NCBI GenBank assembly: GCA_003062345.1
Contig: PQCO01000255.1
Coordinates: forward strand, 1 to 15,507
Length of the DNA: 15,507 nucleotides
Reading direction: 5' to 3'
Source: Sedimenticola_A endophacoides
GTDB taxonomy: Bacteria > Pseudomonadota > Gammaproteobacteria > Chromatiales > Chromatiaceae
Part shown: in pieces, positions 1 through 7,962 of the stretch
Layout: each line of letters opens with the position of its first letter
Position numbering within the stretch: position 1 is the stretch's first letter
Program-made: the position numbers and the translations under genes
Notes under the pieces: generated by a model
What the model was told of the DNA's origin: nothing
Database searches by the model: none
The model's input: only the letters and a program-made list of their open reading frames with translations

Positions 1-456
1 CTGCAGGGCTCGCGCCTGACCGCCTGGGAGCTGTCGAGGGACGGCCTCCCGGTGACGCTGCTGGCCGATGGTGCGGCGGCGGCGCGCATGGCCCAGGGCG
101 GGATCGGCTGGATCATCGTCGGCTCCGACCGGATCGCCGCCAACGGCGATGTGGCCAACAAGATCGGCACCTACAGCCTGGCCGTGGCGGCCAGGCACCA
201 TGGGGTGCGGGTGATGGTGGCCGCACCCACCTCGACGATCGATATGCAGGTGGCCAGCGGCGAGCAGATCCCGATCGAATCCCGTGATCCCCGCGAGGTG
301 CTCTTCTGCGGTGGCAGGCAGGTGGGCGCGGAGGGGGTCGATGCCTGGAATCCGGTATTCGACGTGACCCCTGCCGGGTTGGTCGATGCCATCGTCACCG
401 AGAGGGGGGCTGTGCTCTCGCCAGACAGGGAAAAGCTGGAGAAATTGATGGCCTGA
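1..456 (+). CDS. mtnA: S-methyl-5-thioribose-1-phosphate isomerase, C-terminal part (5' end outside window)
   Basis: The reading frame is open from base 1 to the TGA at 454-456, so 151 residues of a protein that is usually about 350 are visible. MtnA isomerises 5-methylthioribose 1-phosphate to 5-methylthioribulose 1-phosphate in the cytosolic methionine salvage pathway. The visible part starts in the LTAWEL stretch typical of MtnA/eIF2B-like proteins. It contains GSDRIAANGDVANKIGTY at visible residues 41-58. By family knowledge the Asp in GSDRI (visible residue 43) is the catalytic acid; the catalytic Cys would lie upstream of the window. The later stretch APTSTIDMQ, about 20 residues further on, is also characteristic. 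The gene is followed at once by a strong terminator, so it is transcriptionally separated from gyrA. An internal GTG at 52 could pass for a start, but the family match continues upstream of it. Confidence 0.95.
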   Translation: MQGSRLTAWELSRDGLPVTLLADGAAAARMAQGGIGWIIVGSDRIAANGDVANKIGTYSLAVAARHHGVRVMVAAPTSTIDMQVASGEQIPIESRDPREVLFCGGRQVGAEGVDAWNPVFDVTPAGLVDAIVTERGAVLSPDREKLEKLMA

Positions 457-467
457 TCCGCTCAGAG

Positions 468-500
468 CCCCTGAAATGCGATTTCAGGGGTTTTTTTTTT
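468..500 (+). terminator. Rho-independent terminator after mtnA
   Basis: A perfect 10-bp stem (CCCCTGAAAT at 468-477, ATTTCAGGGG at 481-490) with a 3-base GCG loop runs straight into ten T at 491-500. It begins 11 bases after the mtnA stop. This is a canonical intrinsic terminator and the strongest in the window. Confidence 0.95.
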
Positions 501-521
501 GCATCGGTACCCGCGCTTGTA

Positions 522-530
522 TGGTATGAT
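522..530 (+). promoter_or_regulatory. Candidate extended -10 promoter of gyrA
   Basis: TGGTATGAT fits an extended -10 element: TG, one base, then TATGAT at 525-530, matching TATAAT in five of six positions. No good -35 is seen at 17 bp; the closest, TTGCAT at 499-504, is 20 bp away and partly inside the T-tract. Transcription would start near 537, giving a leader of about 138 bases before gyrA. It is the only good sigma-70-like site between the mtnA terminator and gyrA. Confidence 0.55.
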
Positions 531-565
531 CCTGCGCTTAATAAGAGGCTTTTTCCGGCAGGTCC

Positions 566-593
566 CGCGTGCCCGGCGATCGCCGGATGCGTG
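566..593 (+). other. Hairpin in the gyrA 5' leader
   Basis: A 14-base perfect palindrome, CCGGCGATCGCCGG (573-586), is extended outwards by six more Watson-Crick or wobble pairs after one mismatch (566-571 with 88-93 of the same hundred block, i.e. 588-593). As RNA it would form a stem of about 11 pairs with a GATC loop. It has no T-tract, so it is not a terminator. It lies between the predicted start of transcription and the gyrA ribosome site (GGGGA at 661-665, 9 bases before the ATG). Function unknown. Confidence 0.5.
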
Positions 594-674
594 GTCGGAG
601 AAGATCCGGACGAGGGTACAGGCAAAGCGGGATGTGCCGCACTGGAGCGCCCTCGCGGGTGGGGATAACGGTTT

Positions 675-3248
675 ATGAGCGAATTCGCCAAAGAGATTCT
701 TCCTGTCAATCTCGAAGATGAGATGCAGCAATCCTATCTCGATTACGCCATGAGCGTGATCGTGGGACGCGCCCTGCCCGATGTACGCGACGGCCTCAAG
801 CCGGTGCACCGGCGCGTGCTCTACGCAATGAGCGAACTGGGCAACGACTGGAACAAGCCCTACAAGAAATCGGCCCGTGTAGTCGGTGACGTCATCGGTA
901 AATACCATCCTCATGGCGACACGGCGGTCTATGACACCATCGTGCGCATGGCGCAGCCGTTCTCGATGCGCTACATGCTGGTGGACGGGCAGGGCAACTT
1001 CGGCTCGGTCGACGGCGACTCCCCCGCGGCGATGCGTTACACCGAAGTGCGCATGGCCCGGATCGCCCACAGCATGCTCGACGACCTCGACAAGGAGACG
1101 GTCGATTTCACCCCCAACTACGACGAGTCGGAACACGAGCCCCAGGTGCTGCCGGCGCGATTCCCCAACCTCCTGGTCAACGGCTCGGCCGGTATCGCCG
1201 TTGGCATGGCGACCAATATCCCCCCGCACTGCCTGCGTGAGACGATCAACGGTTGCCTGGCGCTGATCGATGACCCGGAGATATCCATCGATGGGTTGAT
1301 GGCGCATATCCCGGGGCCGGACTTCCCCACCGCCGGGATGATCAATGGCGCCCGTGGCATCCACGAGGCCTACCACACCGGCCGCGGGCGCATCTACGTG
1401 CGGGCCCGCACCCGCATCGAGGGGGACGATGCCGGCAAGCAGCGCATCATCGTCACCGAGCTGCCCTACCAGGTGAACAAGGCGCGGCTGCTGGAGAAGA
1501 TCGCCGAGCTGGTCAAGGAGAAGCGCATCGAGGGCATTACCGAACTGCGCGACGAATCCGACAAGGACGGCATGCGCATGGTCATCGAGCTGCGCCGTGG
1601 CGAGGTGGCCGAGGTGGTGCTCAACAATCTGTTCCAGCACACCCAGATGCAGAGCGTATTCGGCATCAACATGGTGGCGCTGGTGGATGGGCAGCCCAGG
1701 CTGCTCAACCTCAAGCAGATGCTGGAGTTCTTTATCCGCCACCGCCGTGACGTGGTGACCCGGCGCACCCTGTTCGAGTTGCGCAAGGCGCGCGATCGCG
1801 CCCACGTCCTGGAGGGGCTGGCGGTCGCCCTGGCCAATATCGACGAGGTGATCGAACTGATCAAGGCCGCGCCCAGCCCGGCCGAGGCCAAGCGCGGGTT
1901 GCTGGAACGGGTCTGGAAATCGGGTGCCGTGGAGGCGATGCTGGAGCGCGCCGGAGCGGGCGCCTCCAGGCCCCAGGAGCTGCCGCCCGGGTATGGACTC
2001 GGCCCCGAGGGTTATCGGCTCACCGAGACTCAGGCCCAGGCGATCCTGGAGCTGCGCCTGCACCGCCTCACCGGCCTGGAGCAGGACAAGATCCTCGGCG
2101 AGTACAGCGACATCCTGGAGAAGATCAGGTACCTCCTGGATATCCTGGCCAGCCCGGAGCGCCTGATGGAGGTGATCCGCGAGGAGCTGACGGCGATTCA
2201 GGAGCAGTACAGCGACCAGCGCCGCACCGAGATCATCCATACCCGCCTCGACCTCACCCTGGAGGATCTGATCACCGAGGAGGATGTGGTGGTGACCCTC
2301 TCCCACGCCGGCTATGCCAAGGCCCAGAGTCTCGATACCTACCGTGCCCAGCGCCGGGGGGGGCGCGGCAAGAGCGCGGCCCAGACCAAGGACGAGGATT
2401 TTATCGACAAGCTGTTCGTGGCCAACACCCACGACACCATCCTCTGCTTCTCCAGCCGCGGCAAGGTCTACTGGCTGAAGGTCTATGAGCTGCCGCAGGC
2501 CGGGCGCAACGCCCGTGGCAAACCGATCGTCAATCTGCTGCCTCTGGAGTCCGGCGAGCGGATCAACGCGGTGCTGCCGGTGCGCGAATACGACGAACAG
2601 CGGTACGTCTTCATGGCCACCGGCAGCGGCACGGTGAAGAAGACCCGGCTCGCCGATTTCTCGCGCCCCAGGGCCAGCGGTATCATCGCCGTGGATCTGC
2701 GCGAGGATGACACCCTGGTGGGGGTGGCGCTCACCGACGGCAGCCAGGATGTAATGCTGTTCACCAGCGCCGGCAAGGCGGTTCGCTTCGAAGAGTCGAA
2801 GGTGCGCCCCATGGGCCGCACCGCCTGCGGTGTGCGCGGTGTCCGCCTGGGCGAGGGGCAGCGGGTGATCTCCCTGATCATCGCCGAATCCGGACGCACG
2901 GTACTCACGGTAACCGAAAACGGCTTCGGCAAGCGCACACCGGTGGAGCAGTTCCCGGTCAAGGGGCGTGGCGGCATGGGGGTGATCTCGATCAAGACCT
3001 CGGAGCGCAACGGCGCGCAGGTCGGCGCCGTGCTGGTGGACGAAAACGAAGAGATCATGTTGATCAGTGACGGCGGCACCCTGGTGCGCACCCCGGTCGA
3101 CGATATCTCCCTGATGGGGCGCGATACCCAGGGGGTTACCGTGATTCGTCTGACCAACGGGGAAAAGCTGGTTGGGATGGCCCGGATCGAGTCCCTCGCG
3201 AATGAGGACGAGGGGCTGGACGATGCAGAAGGCGACACCGTGGAGTAG
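675..3248 (+). CDS. gyrA: DNA gyrase subunit A
   Basis: GyrA is the DNA-cleaving and religating subunit of gyrase (A2B2), which introduces negative supercoils. The 857 residues match the usual length. Residues 1-130 follow E. coli numbering without gaps: the catalytic tyrosine is Tyr122 in MRYTEV, and the quinolone-resistance-determining region contains Thr83 and Asp87 in HGDTAVYDTI. The breakage-reunion domain runs to about residue 530. The GyrA box QRRGGRG (559-565), needed for DNA wrapping, opens the C-terminal beta-pinwheel. The protein ends in a short acidic tail rich in Glu and Asp, as is common in gammaproteobacteria. The ATG is preceded by GGGGA at 9 bases. Thr at position 83 instead of the E. 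coli Ser is a normal wild-type state in several gammaproteobacteria; no clear resistance mutation is visible. It is the first gene after the promoter at 522-530 and precedes serC by 89 bases. Confidence 0.99.
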   Translation: MSEFAKEILPVNLEDEMQQSYLDYAMSVIVGRALPDVRDGLKPVHRRVLYAMSELGNDWNKPYKKSARVVGDVIGKYHPHGDTAVYDTIVRMAQPFSMRYMLVDGQGNFGSVDGDSPAAMRYTEVRMARIAHSMLDDLDKETVDFTPNYDESEHEPQVLPARFPNLLVNGSAGIAVGMATNIPPHCLRETINGCLALIDDPEISIDGLMAHIPGPDFPTAGMINGARGIHEAYHTGRGRIYVRARTRIEGDDAGKQRIIVTELPYQVNKARLLEKIAELVKEKRIEGITELRDESDKDGMRMVIELRRGEVAEVVLNNLFQHTQMQSVFGINMVALVDGQPRLLNLKQMLEFFIRHRRDVVTRRTLFELRKARDRAHVLEGLAVALANIDEVIELIKAAPSPAEAKRGLLERVWKSGAVEAMLERAGAGASRPQELPPGYGLGPEGYRLTETQAQAILELRLHRLTGLEQDKILGEYSDILEKIRYLLDILASPERLMEVIREELTAIQEQYSDQRRTEIIHTRLDLTLEDLITEEDVVVTLSHAGYAKAQSLDTYRAQRRGGRGKSAAQTKDEDFIDKLFVANTHDTILCFSSRGKVYWLKVYELPQAGRNARGKPIVNLLPLESGERINAVLPVREYDEQRYVFMATGSGTVKKTRLADFSRPRASGIIAVDLREDDTLVGVALTDGSQDVMLFTSAGKAVRFEESKVRPMGRTACGVRGVRLGEGQRVISLIIAESGRTVLTVTENGFGKRTPVEQFPVKGRGGMGVISIKTSERNGAQVGAVLVDENEEIMLISDGGTLVRTPVDDISLMGRDTQGVTVIRLTNGEKLVGMARIESLANEDEGLDDAEGDTVE

Positions 3249-3337
3249 TGAAGGGGCTGAGGATTTACCAAGATAATTCAATTGGTTAAATGCTTCAGCT
3301 AATGTGATTTGTAAATTAACTCTGGGGAAAATTAGTA
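3249..3337 (+). promoter_or_regulatory. AT-rich gyrA-serC spacer, probable serC promoter region
   Basis: These 89 bases are clearly AT-richer than the flanking genes. A weak promoter is possible: TTGGTT at 3282-3287 with TGATTT at 3305-3310 (17-bp spacer), or TAAATT at 3312-3317 as -10; neither is a strong match. A short dyad ACCAA (3267-3271) / TTGGT (3282-3286) overlaps the putative -35. The serC ribosome site is GGGGA at 3324-3328, 9 bases before the ATG. There is no terminator after gyrA, so read-through into serC is also possible. Confidence 0.35.
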
Positions 3338-4417
3338 ATGTCTCGTGTGTACAACTTCAGCGCCGGACCCGCGGCGCTGCCGGAAGAAGTGTTGAAGCAG
3401 GCCCAGGAAGAGATGCTCGACTGGCATGGTGCCGGAATGTCGGTGATGGAGATGAGCCATCGCGGCAAGGAGTATATGTCCATCGCCGCCCAGGCCGAGG
3501 CCGACCTGCGTGAGCTGATGTCGGTGCCGGAGAACTACAAGGTGATGTTTCTCCAAGGTGGCGCCTCCAGCCAGTTCGCCATGGTCCCCCTGAACCTGCT
3601 GCGCGGCAAGGGCACTGCCGATTACATCAACACCGGCTCCTGGTCGAAGAAGGCGATCAGCGAGGCGAAACGCTTCTGCGAGGTCGGGATCGCCGGCGCT
3701 TCTCCCGAGGGAGCGTTCAGCGTTCCTGCCCGGGATGCGCTGGATCTGAACCCCGACGCCGCCTATGTCCACTACACCCCCAACGAGACCATCCAGGGTA
3801 TCGAGTTCCCCTACATCCCCGAGACCGGCGGTGTGCCGCTGGTGGGTGATTTCTCCTCCACCATCCTCTCCCGGCCGGTGGATGTCTCCCGCTACGGCGT
3901 GATCTATGCGGGTGCCCAGAAGAATATCGGGCCGGCCGGCCTCACGGTCTGCATCGTGCGCGAGGATTTGATCGGTGAGACCCTGCAGGGTACGCCGGCG
4001 ATGTTTGACTACAAGATCCACGCCGACGCCGACTCGATGTACAACACCCCTCCCACCTACGGCTGGTATCTGGCTGGCCTGGTCTTCCAGTGGTTGAAGC
4101 GCAAGGGCGGCCTGGAGGCGATGGCGCAGATCAACGAACGCAAGGCCGGAAAGCTGTATGCGGCCATCGACGGCTCCGATTTCTACAACAACCCGGTCGA
4201 TCCGCAGTGCCGCTCCTGGATGAACGTCCCCTTCACCCTGGCCGATGCGGAGCTCGACGCCACCTTCCTTACCGAGGCGGCCCAGGCCGGCCTCAAGACC
4301 CTGAAGGGGCACCGCTCCGTGGGCGGCATGCGCGCCAGCATCTATAACGCCATGCCGGAAGAGGGGGTTCAGGCGCTGATCGACTTCATGGCGGATTTCG
4401 AGAAGCGTCACGGCTGA
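3338..4417 (+). CDS. serC: Phosphoserine aminotransferase
   Basis: SerC transfers an amino group from glutamate to 3-phosphohydroxypyruvate, making O-phosphoserine; the same enzyme acts in pyridoxal phosphate synthesis. It is a cytosolic PLP enzyme of aminotransferase class V. The 359 residues match the family length of about 360. The start VYNFSAGPAALP is diagnostic. MSHRGKEY (39-46), the cofactor-binding FLQGGASSQFAM (71-82) and the PLP-lysine motif YAGAQKNIGPAG (Lys195) are all present. The C-terminal GHRSVGGMRAS stretch is typical as well. The next gene, serA, supplies the substrate of this step, which supports the assignment. A GC-rich hairpin lies just after the stop codon. Confidence 0.98.
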   Translation: MSRVYNFSAGPAALPEEVLKQAQEEMLDWHGAGMSVMEMSHRGKEYMSIAAQAEADLRELMSVPENYKVMFLQGGASSQFAMVPLNLLRGKGTADYINTGSWSKKAISEAKRFCEVGIAGASPEGAFSVPARDALDLNPDAAYVHYTPNETIQGIEFPYIPETGGVPLVGDFSSTILSRPVDVSRYGVIYAGAQKNIGPAGLTVCIVREDLIGETLQGTPAMFDYKIHADADSMYNTPPTYGWYLAGLVFQWLKRKGGLEAMAQINERKAGKLYAAIDGSDFYNNPVDPQCRSWMNVPFTLADAELDATFLTEAAQAGLKTLKGHRSVGGMRASIYNAMPEEGVQALIDFMADFEKRHG

Positions 4418-4424
4418 TCCGTTC

Positions 4425-4459
4425 CCGGGAGCCGCCGTCGGCGACTCCCGGATCGTTTT
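4425..4459 (+). terminator. Weak terminator-like or attenuating hairpin between serC and serA
   Basis: CCGGGAG (4425-4431) pairs perfectly with CTCCCGG (4445-4451). Inside, after one mismatch, CGCC pairs with GGCG around a GTC loop. Only four T follow (4456-4459), four bases after the stem, so this may be partly terminating or just an mRNA-stabilising hairpin at the serC 3' end. Confidence 0.4.
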
Positions 4460-4515
4460 ACCGGCCAGACCCCTGTTCCAGGTTCCGGCCGAGTACCCAA
4501 ACAGGTTGAAGTTAA

Positions 4516-5697
4516 ATGCATAAGATATTGACTCTGAATAATATTTCTATTGCCGGGCTGGATCGTCTTCCGCGTGAGAACTTCGAGGTGGCCTCCGAGA
4601 TATCCCACCCCGACGCGATCCTGCTGCGCTCCTACAAGATGCACGATATGGAGATCCCGAAGACGGTCAAGGCGATCGGCCGGGCCGGTGCCGGTGTCAA
4701 CAACATCCCCGTGGCCAAGATGACCGAGCTGGGCATCCCCGTGTTCAACGCACCCGGGGCCAACTCCAACGCGGTCAAGGAGCTGGTGCTGGCCGGTATG
4801 CTGATGGCGGCCAGAAACATCGGTCAGGCTTGGAGCTTCGCCCGGGGGCTGGAGGGCGAGGACGCGGCCATCAACAAGGATGTGGAAGCCGGCAAAAAGA
4901 ACTATGTGGGTTTTGAACTGCCGGGGCGGACCCTGGGCGTGATCGGGCTCGGCGCCATCGGCGTGCGGGTGGCCAACGCCGCCCGTGCCCTGGGTATGAA
5001 CGTGATCGGTTACGACCCTACCATCACCGTGAAGGCCGCCTGGCAGCTCTCCGCTGACGTGGAGCAGGCGCTGAGCGTCGATGATCTGGTCGCCAAGTCC
5101 GATTTCATCACCTTCCATGTGCCGTTGATCGACGCCACCCGGCACATGATCAACGCCGAGCGCTTGAGGCTGATGAAGAAAAACAGCGTCATCCTCAATT
5201 TCGCCCGCTCCGGCATCATCGACGACGAGGCGGTGGTCAAGGCCCTCGACGGAGGCCAACTCTACGCCTACATCTGCGATTTCCCGAGCAACCTGCTGAA
5301 GGACCACCCCCGGGTCATCACCCTGCCGCACCTCGGTGCCTCCACCCGGGAGGCCGAGGAGAACTGCGCCATCATGGTGGCCGATCAGGTGCGCGACTAC
5401 CTGGATGACGGAAACGTCCTCAACTCGGTCAATTTCCCTGAGATTAATCTGCCCCGCAACGGCGGTTACCGTATCGCGGTGGTCAACTCCAACGTACCCA
5501 ACATGCTGGGGCAGGTCTCCACCGACCTGGCCGAGGGGGGGCTGAATATCATCGACATGCTGAATAAATCCCGGGAACAGATCGCCGTCACCCTGATCGA
5601 TGTGGATCAGCAGCCCAACCAGGAGACCCTGGACCGCATCGCGGCCATCGAGGGCGTGCTCTCGGTGCGCAGCCTTGGGGCCAGCGGCGAGGGATAA
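4516..5697 (+). CDS. serA: D-3-phosphoglycerate dehydrogenase, short ACT-domain form
   Basis: This enzyme oxidises 3-phosphoglycerate to 3-phosphohydroxypyruvate with NAD, the first step of serine synthesis. The 393 residues comprise a D-isomer-specific 2-hydroxyacid dehydrogenase (about 1-315) and a C-terminal ACT domain (about 319-388), probably for amino-acid feedback. Seen: RAGAGVNNI (56-64), the dinucleotide motif GLGAIG (144-149) with Asp167 after the second strand, catalytic Arg231 in NFARSGIID, and catalytic His272 in LPHLGAST. The stretch CDFPSN (254-259) occupies the place where E. coli SerA has DVFPTE, so the glutamate of the Arg-Glu-His set is missing and Asn259 stands there. I recall this short form as a coherent bacterial subfamily, so it is probably active. 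The ribosome site is weak (AGGTTGA, 4502-4508). serC lies upstream and pheA directly downstream. An undetermined 2-hydroxyacid substrate is the alternative. Confidence 0.9.
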   Translation: MHKILTLNNISIAGLDRLPRENFEVASEISHPDAILLRSYKMHDMEIPKTVKAIGRAGAGVNNIPVAKMTELGIPVFNAPGANSNAVKELVLAGMLMAARNIGQAWSFARGLEGEDAAINKDVEAGKKNYVGFELPGRTLGVIGLGAIGVRVANAARALGMNVIGYDPTITVKAAWQLSADVEQALSVDDLVAKSDFITFHVPLIDATRHMINAERLRLMKKNSVILNFARSGIIDDEAVVKALDGGQLYAYICDFPSNLLKDHPRVITLPHLGASTREAEENCAIMVADQVRDYLDDGNVLNSVNFPEINLPRNGGYRIAVVNSNVPNMLGQVSTDLAEGGLNIIDMLNKSREQIAVTLIDVDQQPNQETLDRIAAIEGVLSVRSLGASGEG

Positions 5698-5709
5698 GTG
5701 GGGACCGGC

Positions 5710-6795
5710 ATGGGCAGCGAGGAGAAGCTTCAGCAGATCCGCGAACGGATCGACACCCTGGATCTGCAGATCCAGGAGCTGATCAACCAGCGCGCGGGAT
5801 TGGCTCAGGAGGTGGCTAGGACCAAGTTGCGGGAGGATCGCGACGCATTTTTCTATCGCCCGGAACGCGAGGCGATGATCCTGAGGCGGGTGCAGAAACG
5901 CAACCAGGGGCCGATGGGCAACGAGGAGATGGCCCGGCTATTCCGCGAGATCATGTCCTCCTGCCTGGCCCTGGAGATGCCCATGCAGGTGGCCTTTCTC
6001 GGCCCCGAGGGGACCTTTACCCAGGCCGCGGCTCTCAAGCACTTCGGCCACTCGGTGAATACCATTCCCATGGCCTCGATATCCGACATCTTCCGGGAGG
6101 TGGAGTCGGCCTCGGTGCACTACGGGGTGGTGCCGGTGGAGAACTCCACCGAGGGGGTGATCAACCACACCCTCGATCTGTTCCTGAACTCTCCGTTGCA
6201 GATCTGCGGGGAGGTGATGCTGCGCATCCACCACCATCTGCTGAGCCTCGCCCCCGACCTGAAATCGGTGAAACGGGTCTATTCGCATCAGCAGTCCCTG
6301 GCCCAGTGCCGACTGTGGCTCGACCGCAACCTGCCTTTCGCCGAGCAGATCGATGTCGGCAGCAACGCCGAGGCGGCGCGCCTGGCCAGCATCGAACCGG
6401 ACTCGGCGGCCATTGCCGGTGAGATGGCCGCCGAGATCTACAAGCTCAAGGGGCTGGCCCGCAACATCGAGGATGAACCGGACAACACCACCCGCTTTCT
6501 GGTCATCGGCCGCCAGCGGGTCGGGGCCAGCGGAGAGGACAAGACGACGCTGCTGTGCGCCACCCGCAACGTCGCCGGGGGGCTGGGGAGCCTTCTCAAC
6601 CCGCTGGCCCGGCACGGCATCAGCATGTCGCGGATCGAGTCCCGGCCATCGCGCCAGGGCAATTGGGACTACGTCTTCTTCATTGATATCGACGGGCACC
6701 GAGATGACGAAAATATCGCCGCCGCCCTGAAGGACCTGGAGCGGGAGGCGCGCATGCTGAAGGTGCTCGGATCCTATCCCACGGCGGTGCTTTGA
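5710..6795 (+). CDS. pheA: Bifunctional chorismate mutase / prephenate dehydratase (P-protein)
   Basis: PheA converts chorismate to prephenate and prephenate to phenylpyruvate, the committed steps to phenylalanine. I chose the ATG at 5710 (361 residues) because GTGGGGA (5698-5704) is a good ribosome site 5 bases upstream; a GTG at 5698, directly after the serA stop, would add four residues. Domains: AroQ chorismate mutase (about 5-90, with Arg11 in IRERID, Lys39 in RTKL and the Arg-Glu pair in RPERE), prephenate dehydratase (about 94-270, with VPVENSTEG at 141-149 and TRF at 261-263), and a C-terminal ACT domain with the Phe-binding ESRP motif (310-313). The other ACT signature, usually PGAL, reads AGGL here (289-292). 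It lies in one block with serA, hisC and tyrA and is probably cotranscribed. Confidence 0.97.
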   Translation: MGSEEKLQQIRERIDTLDLQIQELINQRAGLAQEVARTKLREDRDAFFYRPEREAMILRRVQKRNQGPMGNEEMARLFREIMSSCLALEMPMQVAFLGPEGTFTQAAALKHFGHSVNTIPMASISDIFREVESASVHYGVVPVENSTEGVINHTLDLFLNSPLQICGEVMLRIHHHLLSLAPDLKSVKRVYSHQQSLAQCRLWLDRNLPFAEQIDVGSNAEAARLASIEPDSAAIAGEMAAEIYKLKGLARNIEDEPDNTTRFLVIGRQRVGASGEDKTTLLCATRNVAGGLGSLLNPLARHGISMSRIESRPSRQGNWDYVFFIDIDGHRDDENIAAALKDLEREARMLKVLGSYPTAVL

Positions 6796-6817
6796 GCCAC
6801 GGCGACCGCCTACGAAA

Positions 6818-6844
6818 AGCCGCTACCACAAAGGCGGCTGGAGA
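6818..6844 (+). promoter_or_regulatory. Hairpin next to the hisC ribosome-binding site
   Basis: AGCCGC (6818-6823) pairs with GCGGCT (6834-6839) across a 10-base loop. It is immediately followed by GGAGA (6840-6844), the probable hisC Shine-Dalgarno, and then five T. It could be a weak terminator or tune hisC translation. The spacing of 11 bases to the ATG at 6856 is long. This may be chance. Confidence 0.25.
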
Positions 6845-6855
6845 TTTTTCAAGCC

Positions 6856-7962
6856 ATGCCCAACCAAAATCGCTTTATCGACATAACCGCTCCCGGCATT
6901 GCCGAACTCAAGCCCTACGTGCCGGGCAAGCCGATCAGTGAACTGGAACGCGAACTGGGAATTCGCGATTCGGTCAAGCTGGCCTCCAATGAAAACCCCC
7001 TGGGTTGCAGCGAGCTGGCCCGGGCGGCGATAGTGCGCGAACTGGAAGAGGCCGCCCGCTACCCGGATGGCGGCGGGTTCGAGCTGCGCAACGCACTGGC
7101 GCGCAAACACGGTGTCGACCCCCGCTGCATCACCCTCGGCAACGGCTCCAACGACGTGCTGGATATGATCGCACGGGCCTTTCTCGCCCCCGGCTGTGAG
7201 TCGCTGTTTTCCCAATACGCCTTCGCCGTCTATCCGATCAGCAGCCAATCGGTGGGGGCCACCCTCCGGATCGCCCCGGCCCGGGACTACGGACACGACC
7301 TGGAGGCGATGCGGGAGCGGGTTGGTGAACGCACCCGGGTGGTGTGGATCGCCAATCCCAACAACCCGACCGGCACCTGGCTGGACAGCGACCGGCTGGA
7401 GGGGTTCATTGCCTCACTGCCCCCCGACGTGATCGCGGTGATCGACGAGGCCTACATCGAGTATGTGGATGAGGGGGACTATCCCGACGCCACCCGCTGG
7501 CTGGAGCGCTACCCCAATCTGATCGTCACCCGCACCTTCTCCAAGGCCTATGGACTCGCCTCCCTGCGGGTCGGCTACGGCATCTCGCCCCCGGATATTG
7601 CCGACATCCTCAATCGGGTCAGGCAGCCGTTCAACGTCAACAGCATGGCCCTGGCCGCGGCCCGGGCGGCCCTTGATGATCGGGACTTTATCGAACGCTC
7701 GGTCGAGATCAACCGCCATGGCATGGCACAGCTGGTGCAGGGACTCTCCGCCATGGGACTCGCGCATATCCCCTCGGTCGGCAACTTCGTTACCGTGGAT
7801 GTGGGGCGGCCGGTGGGCGAGGTGGATGCAGCCCTGCTTCGGGAGGGCTGCATCGGACGCCCGGTGGCCAACTACGGCATGCCCCGGCACCTGCGCATCA
7901 GCGTTGGGCTGGAGCAGGAGAACGCCCGCTTTCTGGCCGCCCTGAAGCGGGTGCTCGGATAA
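6856..7962 (+). CDS. hisC: Histidinol-phosphate aminotransferase family (HisC), probably also aromatic aminotransferase
   Basis: A PLP-dependent class I/II aminotransferase of 368 residues, a normal HisC length. HisC converts imidazole acetol phosphate to histidinol phosphate. Seen: the N-terminal LASNENPLG (42-50), the cofactor-binding GNGSND (95-100), NPNNPTG (167-173), VIDEAY (195-200, with Asp197 and Tyr200), the PLP lysine in TFSKAYGLASLRVGYG (Lys230), and HLRISVG near the C-terminus for carboxylate binding. No other histidine genes are here; instead it lies between pheA and tyrA and overlaps tyrA by one base. HisC homologues in this setting are known to transaminate phenylpyruvate, hydroxyphenylpyruvate or prephenate, so the aromatic role is a reasonable inference. 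Whether it also serves histidine synthesis depends on a second copy elsewhere. Confidence 0.93.
   Translation: MPNQNRFIDITAPGIAELKPYVPGKPISELERELGIRDSVKLASNENPLGCSELARAAIVRELEEAARYPDGGGFELRNALARKHGVDPRCITLGNGSNDVLDMIARAFLAPGCESLFSQYAFAVYPISSQSVGATLRIAPARDYGHDLEAMRERVGERTRVVWIANPNNPTGTWLDSDRLEGFIASLPPDVIAVIDEAYIEYVDEGDYPDATRWLERYPNLIVTRTFSKAYGLASLRVGYGISPPDIADILNRVRQPFNVNSMALAAARAALDDRDFIERSVEINRHGMAQLVQGLSAMGLAHIPSVGNFVTVDVGRPVGEVDAALLREGCIGRPVANYGMPRHLRISVGLEQENARFLAALKRVLG

Noticed and set aside
462..3281. A 939-codon open frame antisense to gyrA.
   Set aside because: It mirrors gyrA, which is certain. High GC at third codon positions removes stops on the opposite strand, and the translation shows no family likeness.
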